Shown in pieces: positions 59,926-64,000 of a DNA stretch of 64,000 nucleotides (position 1 is its first letter; every line of letters starts with the position of its first letter). The stretch is from the NCBI GenBank assembly GCA_035948315.1, contig DASZJG010000099.1, positions 85,178 to 149,177 of the forward strand, read 5' to 3'. The translations under genes and the position numbers were made by a program. The notes beneath the pieces were generated by a model. That model was not told the origin of the DNA. It saw nothing but the letters and a program-made list of their open reading frames with translations, and did no database searches. This stretch comes from CAJCJE01 sp035948315 (GTDB taxonomy: Bacteria > Actinomycetota > Actinomycetes > Mycobacteriales > Pseudonocardiaceae).

Positions 59926-62121
59926 ATGGGAGCTGGGGACACTCGGGGCGGCGCCGAGGAAGGCGCAGGTAGCACGTCCAACCAGCTCGGTGACGTTTCC
60001 GGGGCTGCGGTGCAGGCTCGATACATCGACAGCGTCACATTCAACCTCCCGAGTCCCGCGAGCGCACCACGGCCGCCACGCCAAGTGCCCGCAGTGTCAG
60101 GGCGCTTCGTAAATCGCGCTCTTGACTTCACCAGGGCCGAGAAGGCGCTCGTCACCAGTGCGAATGCCCCAGGCGTGCGAATCGGGTTGATTAGTGGCCT
60201 GCCCGGGGTCGGCAAGAGCTGGTTCGCGCGCCGCTTCGCCGAACGGGGTGCCGCTCGATATTCTGGTGGTCAGCTTTATGCGGACTTCGCAGGCACCACA
60301 CAAACCGTGCCACCGTCGGCCGCCGACGTGTTGGCTGGCTTTCTCGTCGCATTGGGCGTCAGCCTGGATGTCATTCCCTCGACGATCGAGGAGAAAGCAA
60401 ACCTCTATCGCACCTTGACCAGCGACGATCCGTTTCTCGTCGTCCTCGATGAGGTGACGGATCCTGCCGTGGTGAGCCCTTTGGTGCCCAGAGCTCCCGG
60501 CAGCGTGGTCTTGGTGACGAGCAACGATCAGCTGGCCGAGCTGTCGATCCTTGTCGGCGCTGAACCAGTGCCGCTGGATCCGCTCAATAGCCAGCATGGG
60601 TCCGAGCTGCTCGCCGAGCTCGTTGGTGACCGGATCGAGGCAAGTTCGGAAGCGACGGCTGAGCTCGTTCGGCAGTGTGGCGGCCTGCCGGTGGCGCTAC
60701 AAGTGGCTGCGGCCAGATTGCGTGTCCGGCCGACGTTGACCGTCGCTCGGCTGGTTGCCGACATCGCTGACGACAGCCGAGGGCTGAGGGGGTTCACGCT
60801 GGGTGCGTTCGGGTCAGGAGGAGAGAACCGGGTGTCCGCTGTCTTCACGTTGGCCTACCAGGAACTGCCTGAGCCGGTCGCGCAGGTTTATCGGCAGGTC
60901 GGACTGCTACCGGTTCCCTCGTTCACCCTCGAACTCGCTGCCGCCGCGACCGGCCTGGAGCTGGACGTAGTCGAGGATCGGCTGCTGGGGTTGGTAGCCG
61001 CGAGCCTGCTCACCGAGGAAGACGCCGGCCGGTACCGCTTCCATGGTCTGGTCTGGCGGCACGCCCGGGAGCAGGCCGATGCCAACGACGCCGAGCTTGA
61101 ACGGCGGGCAGTCCTGCGGCGAGCGGTCGACCATGTCGTCGTAATGGCTGCCTTTGCCGACCTCGCCGCCCTCGGACCAGAGCGACTGAGGTGCACACCC
61201 CACGACACTGTGCTTGCTCATCGTGCGGACCCCTTCGCCGATGCTGACGCGGGCCGGCGGGGAAAGCGCGCACTGGACTGGATGGATCATGCCCGCGGCA
61301 TGGCTTTGGCGTTGCTGCGCACCGCGGTCGAGCACAGCTGGTTCGACGCTGCGTGGCAATTGGCCGAGTCGATGACTGCGTTGTTCGTGGTTCGGCGTTA
61401 CCTCGTCGACTGGACGGTGTTCAGCGACTGGGGGATCCGGGCCGCACAGGCCGCGCAAGCACCGGCTGCCGAGGCCCGTCTGCGCAGTTTCGTCTCCAGA
61501 GCATGGACCGAGCTGGATAACCCCGCTCGCGCCGGGCAAGAGCTGCACGTGGCTTTGAACCTGGTTCGCGAACTCGACCAGCCCCGCCTGCTCGCCTCGG
61601 TCCACGAAATGTATGGCCGATGGTATGACCATGCTGGCGATTATGAGTCGGCTCAGCAGGCATATCGCGAAGCGGGCGCGTTGTTCGAAGGCGTCGACGA
61701 CGACCGTGGCGCCAGCTACGTGCAGTATTTCCTGGGAATGTCGCTCGCGGCTCAGGAAGAATGGACCACCGCCCTCGGCGTTCTCACCGATGCGCGGGAG
61801 CGAATTCATTCGCTGGGGCTGGCCGGCAGCGACCGCATGGAGGGCCGGGCGTGGCTCGGGGTCGGCAGGGTCCAGCAACACCTTGGCCGGTACACCCAGG
61901 CATTGAGCGCGGTGCGCGCGGCGGCCGCGGTGTTCGCTTCCGGCGAGTACACCTTCTACGAGGCGCAGGCGCACGAGCTACTCGCCGAGTTCGCTGAGCA
62001 GCGAGGCGACACAGCCGACGCGATCGCGAGTCTGCGTCAGGCTACCGAGCTGCATAAGCGGCTCAAAAGCCCTCGGGAGGCAGAACTACGAGCTCGTCTC
62101 GTGCGCTTGATGACGGCATGA
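59926..62121 (+). CDS. NB-ARC/TPR STAND protein
   Basis: This encodes 731 residues from ATG 59926 (GGTGGAG upstream). The N-terminus has SNQLGDVSGAAVQARYIDSV, the short beta-motif often preceding actinobacterial STAND NTPases. Walker A is GLPGVGKS (residues 91-98), Walker B FLVVLDEVTD (about 170-179), CGGLPVALQVAAARL the GLPL motif, and a winged-helix plus TPRs follow (YRQVGLLPVPSF; YESAQQAYREAGALFEGV; RYTQALSAVRAAAAVF). No DNA-binding or toxic effector domain is present, so a partner is likely. It is convergent with a TagF-like gene 21 bp away. Such proteins act in signalling or phage defence; the role here is unknown. Confidence 0.85.
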   Translation: MGAGDTRGGAEEGAGSTSNQLGDVSGAAVQARYIDSVTFNLPSPASAPRPPRQVPAVSGRFVNRALDFTRAEKALVTSANAPGVRIGLISGLPGVGKSWFARRFAERGAARYSGGQLYADFAGTTQTVPPSAADVLAGFLVALGVSLDVIPSTIEEKANLYRTLTSDDPFLVVLDEVTDPAVVSPLVPRAPGSVVLVTSNDQLAELSILVGAEPVPLDPLNSQHGSELLAELVGDRIEASSEATAELVRQCGGLPVALQVAAARLRVRPTLTVARLVADIADDSRGLRGFTLGAFGSGGENRVSAVFTLAYQELPEPVAQVYRQVGLLPVPSFTLELAAAATGLELDVVEDRLLGLVAASLLTEEDAGRYRFHGLVWRHAREQADANDAELERRAVLRRAVDHVVVMAAFADLAALGPERLRCTPHDTVLAHRADPFADADAGRRGKRALDWMDHARGMALALLRTAVEHSWFDAAWQLAESMTALFVVRRYLVDWTVFSDWGIRAAQAAQAPAAEARLRSFVSRAWTELDNPARAGQELHVALNLVRELDQPRLLASVHEMYGRWYDHAGDYESAQQAYREAGALFEGVDDDRGASYVQYFLGMSLAAQEEWTTALGVLTDARERIHSLGLAGSDRMEGRAWLGVGRVQQHLGRYTQALSAVRAAAAVFASGEYTFYEAQAHELLAEFAEQRGDTADAIASLRQATELHKRLKSPREAELRARLVRLMTA

Positions 62122-62142
62122 GTCACTAGGCATGACCGGTGA

Positions 62143-63834
62143 TCACTGAGCGCACAGTTCGCAACTGATGACGCGGGCTCCGGCGCGGACGGTCATGGCA
62201 CCGTCGGCGATGGCGCCCTCGATCACGCATCGGTGCAGAGCCGACGCCAGCAGTTGCGTGTCATCGCACCGCACTGGCGTCGAGCGGACGGAAATTTCGA
62301 TTGTGCCCCGATCGCGAACCTGTGCGACATAGGCGGCGGGCGTTGCCGCAGCGGCGACTCGCGCACCTGGAAGCTGATGCAGGATGTTTCGGGTCCACTC
62401 GTGTGCGTCGGCGACGCTCGTGACGTCGGATCGGGTGATTACTGAACCTGCGTGGAGCAGGCGCAGATCCGGGCATTGCTCGTCCACGGCGAGATGCCGG
62501 AGCGGCCGCCCTCCCTCGCTCTCGATGGACGGGCCAGACCACTCAGGTCGTTGGACCTGCCGGGGGAAGCGGCAGACGGTGACCGTCCGCGGCGTGGAGA
62601 ACTCCGCGTAGACGTCGAACGCGGTCGCAGAGCCGGGCATGGCGGCGGGTTCGGCGAAGCGGCGCAACAGCGCCGGACCGGCCGGGAGCGAGAGCTGCAA
62701 CTCCCGGTAGACGAGTTCCCTGAGCCGATTCGAGGCTTCTCCGACGTGGGCGAACGTCCGTGCGACGATTGGTGCATAGTCGTGGGGGTTGTGCTCGGTG
62801 ACGGCTTTGTCCAGTTGACTTTGCAACGACCTGGTGGGATCAAGCCGCGGGGTCATTCGGCCGAACTCGGCGACGGGCGTCCCCGGTACCACCTCATCGG
62901 CAGGACCGAACGCGGCCAGGAGAATCGGCTTGCCCAGCGCCGCAGCCAGCAGGGTGTTCGACCCGTGGTCGCCGATCACCAGGTCGGCGGCGACCAGGGT
63001 GGCTTGCCAACCTCGTTCCGGCGGAAGCAATCGCAGCCCGGAGTCCAGACAATCCGCTAACCAGGTGCGAATGGTCGCCGGGTTGTGTCGGGACCAAATA
63101 TTCGGGTGCAACGCCGCGACCACGCGATACTCGTCGGTGGGCAACACCGCCAGCAATTGCCCCAGCAATTCGCGCCATCGCCCGAATGCGGACTCCGTGC
63201 CCCACGTCGAGCTGAGCATCACTACGGTTCGGTTGCCCGCATCCAGGGCATCGCGGTAGCGGGTTCGGTGCGCGAGGTTCGCTCGCAACCGGTCGAAGGT
63301 GGGATCTCCGGTTACCACGGCCTGGCCGACGATGTCGGGGTGGGTGGCAGCGAGTTGGGCCTGCTGGTCCGGATGGGAGAGCACCAACCGGACCCGTCCG
63401 GTCCGCAGAGCGGCGGTTGGCGGGACACCGGCGATGCGGCGGCCGCCAGTCTCGCCATCCGGCACGTACTTGTTGAAACCCACACCGTGGGGGAGGACCA
63501 CGACGGTGCTGGAGATCGTGTCCAGGTCGATCTGCTCGCTGGCTGTGATCGCGAGGTGATAGCCGTCCCGGCTGGGCAGGGCCGACCAGGGCACGATTCG
63601 TGGGACACCGGCCGCCTGGAGTAGTTCGCGCACACCGGCGCCGGAGCGAGTGCCGTCGTCGACGGTGAACACCGGCCGAACCCGAAAATCACCGCGGAAG
63701 ATGTCCAGGACGTCCAGCAGACGCGTTGCCGATGTCAGCGTCCGCGCCACGAGCAGGACAGTGCGGTCGCTGTGGATGGTGTCCCAATGGGGGTCGACCT
63801 GAAGTTCGGCGGAGGGCAAGTGATCACCGAGCAC
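62143..63834 (-). CDS. TagF-like (CDP-glycerol glycerophosphotransferase-like) protein
   Basis: This encodes 563 residues from GTG 63834. WDTIHSDRTVLLVARTLTSA starts the conserved region; VVVLPHGVGFNKY, VRLVLSHPDQQAQL, VVTGDPTFDRL, VVMLSSTWGTESAFG, ALHPNIWSRHNPATIRTWL, and VAADLVIGDHGSNTLLAAAL with PVAEFGRM form a GT-B/TagF-like core. A C-terminal domain of about 140 residues is unassigned. The homologous loop here (VPDGETGGRR, residues 124-133) carries no repeat, unlike the paralogue at 1-384. A 13-copy heptamer array lies 60 bp upstream. No transmembrane segment or signal is seen. The substrate is unknown; wall-polymer synthesis is only suggested by the fold. Confidence 0.8.
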   Translation of the reverse strand: MLGDHLPSAELQVDPHWDTIHSDRTVLLVARTLTSATRLLDVLDIFRGDFRVRPVFTVDDGTRSGAGVRELLQAAGVPRIVPWSALPSRDGYHLAITASEQIDLDTISSTVVVLPHGVGFNKYVPDGETGGRRIAGVPPTAALRTGRVRLVLSHPDQQAQLAATHPDIVGQAVVTGDPTFDRLRANLAHRTRYRDALDAGNRTVVMLSSTWGTESAFGRWRELLGQLLAVLPTDEYRVVAALHPNIWSRHNPATIRTWLADCLDSGLRLLPPERGWQATLVAADLVIGDHGSNTLLAAALGKPILLAAFGPADEVVPGTPVAEFGRMTPRLDPTRSLQSQLDKAVTEHNPHDYAPIVARTFAHVGEASNRLRELVYRELQLSLPAGPALLRRFAEPAAMPGSATAFDVYAEFSTPRTVTVCRFPRQVQRPEWSGPSIESEGGRPLRHLAVDEQCPDLRLLHAGSVITRSDVTSVADAHEWTRNILHQLPGARVAAAATPAAYVAQVRDRGTIEISVRSTPVRCDDTQLLASALHRCVIEGAIADGAMTVRAGARVISCELCAQ

Positions 63835-63893
63835 AGTCGCCGCCGTCAGTTTGGGCTGCCGCAGTAGACTGCAGGAAGAACTCTACGTCAGCC

Positions 63894-63984
63894 GGTGTCC
63901 GGTGTCCGGTGTCCGGTGTCCGGTGTCCGGTGTCCGGTGTCCGGTGTCCGGTGTCCGGTGTCCGGTGTCCGGTGTCCGGTGTCC
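63894..63984 (-). repeat. Thirteen tandem heptamers, GGACACC on the downstream gene's strand
   Basis: Positions 63894-63984 are 13 perfect GGTGTCC units on the plus strand (91 bp), ending 60 bp upstream of the TagF-like GTG start. One minus-strand frame is open through the array and ends at TGA 63824-63826, overlapping the GTG start, so the array could lie in the 3' end of an upstream gene or in a 5' leader. The unit differs by one base from the array at 24-72. Confidence 0.97.
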
Positions 63985-63992
63985 GGCCCACT

Positions 63993-63998
63993 ATTATA
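63993..63998 (-). promoter_or_regulatory. Possible -10 box upstream of the heptamer array
   Basis: The minus strand reads TATAAT at 63998-63993, a perfect -10 hexamer, immediately before the 13-copy array; the -35 would be outside the window. If real, the array lies in the 5' leader of the TagF-like gene. It is weak evidence on its own. Confidence 0.35.
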
Positions 63999-64000
63999 CG

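Noticed and set aside
63835..63890. N-terminal extension of the complete TagF-like protein into the array
   Set aside because: An in-frame TAG lies between the array and GTG 63834, so this protein's own frame cannot cross it.

Overview
This 64 kb window is high-GC DNA from an actinomycete. The evidence is GTG starts, ATGA-overlapped operons, an Lsr2 nucleoid protein, ECF sigma/ZAS anti-sigma control, LAL, MerR and FadR-type regulators, and secreted glycosidases. A Pseudonocardiales-type soil or plant-debris saprophyte is my inference; no rRNA or marker gene is present to fix the taxon. I saw no tRNA, rRNA, CRISPR array or intact insertion sequence.

Layout. Position 1-384 holds the N-terminus of a TagF-like protein (minus strand) carrying a translated GGAAACC heptamer array. 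0.5-6.3 kb: membrane protein, class-V aminotransferase, DHA2 exporter, and an SDR/VOC/hydrolase operon. 6.3-11.6 kb: secreted repeat proteins, DUF3455 and DUF1996 proteins, and an ECF sigma/anti-sigma pair. 11.7-16.6 kb: SCO6745-like protein and a plant-polysaccharide island (GH105, GH27, DUF1080) with LacI-type operators. 16.6-21.2 kb: a GntR/AtuA/DUF4387/DUF347 operon divergent from an MFS importer. 21.2-31.2 kb: assorted enzymes and one-component regulators (LysR, AraC, LAL, MerR).

31.2-46.2 kb is the best-defined metabolic system. A minus-strand operon (IlvD/Edd dehydratase, sugar MFS, SDR, Eda-type aldolase, SMP-30 lactonase, secreted GH3) is separated by a FadR-type regulator from a plus-strand operon (SuyA, SuyB, aldehyde dehydrogenase, SlcC-like and ComC-like dehydrogenases, secreted unknown). 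Together these supply every step of a sulfo-Entner-Doudoroff route from sulfoquinovose to sulfolactate, then epimerisation and C-S cleavage to pyruvate plus sulfite. No recognised GH31 or GH188 sulfoquinovosidase is present. The operon instead carries a GH3 enzyme with an altered active-site motif.

46.2-59.2 kb is an accessory, decaying zone: fragments of an ABC ATPase, a TPR regulator, a WD40 protein and other genes surround intact Lsr2, a six-repeat secreted protein, TetR/AKR, a retropepsin-like protein with a mutated active site, and a frameshifted LacI-sensor/histidine-kinase fusion. 59.9-63.8 kb carries an NB-ARC/TPR STAND protein convergent with a complete TagF-like protein, whose upstream region holds 13 copies of GGACACC. 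The window therefore begins and ends with heptanucleotide arrays that differ by one base, each tied to a member of the same protein family. The first lies inside the reading frame, where one copy gained or lost would shift the frame. I consider this the most novel signal in the window, with the sulfoquinovose locus second.
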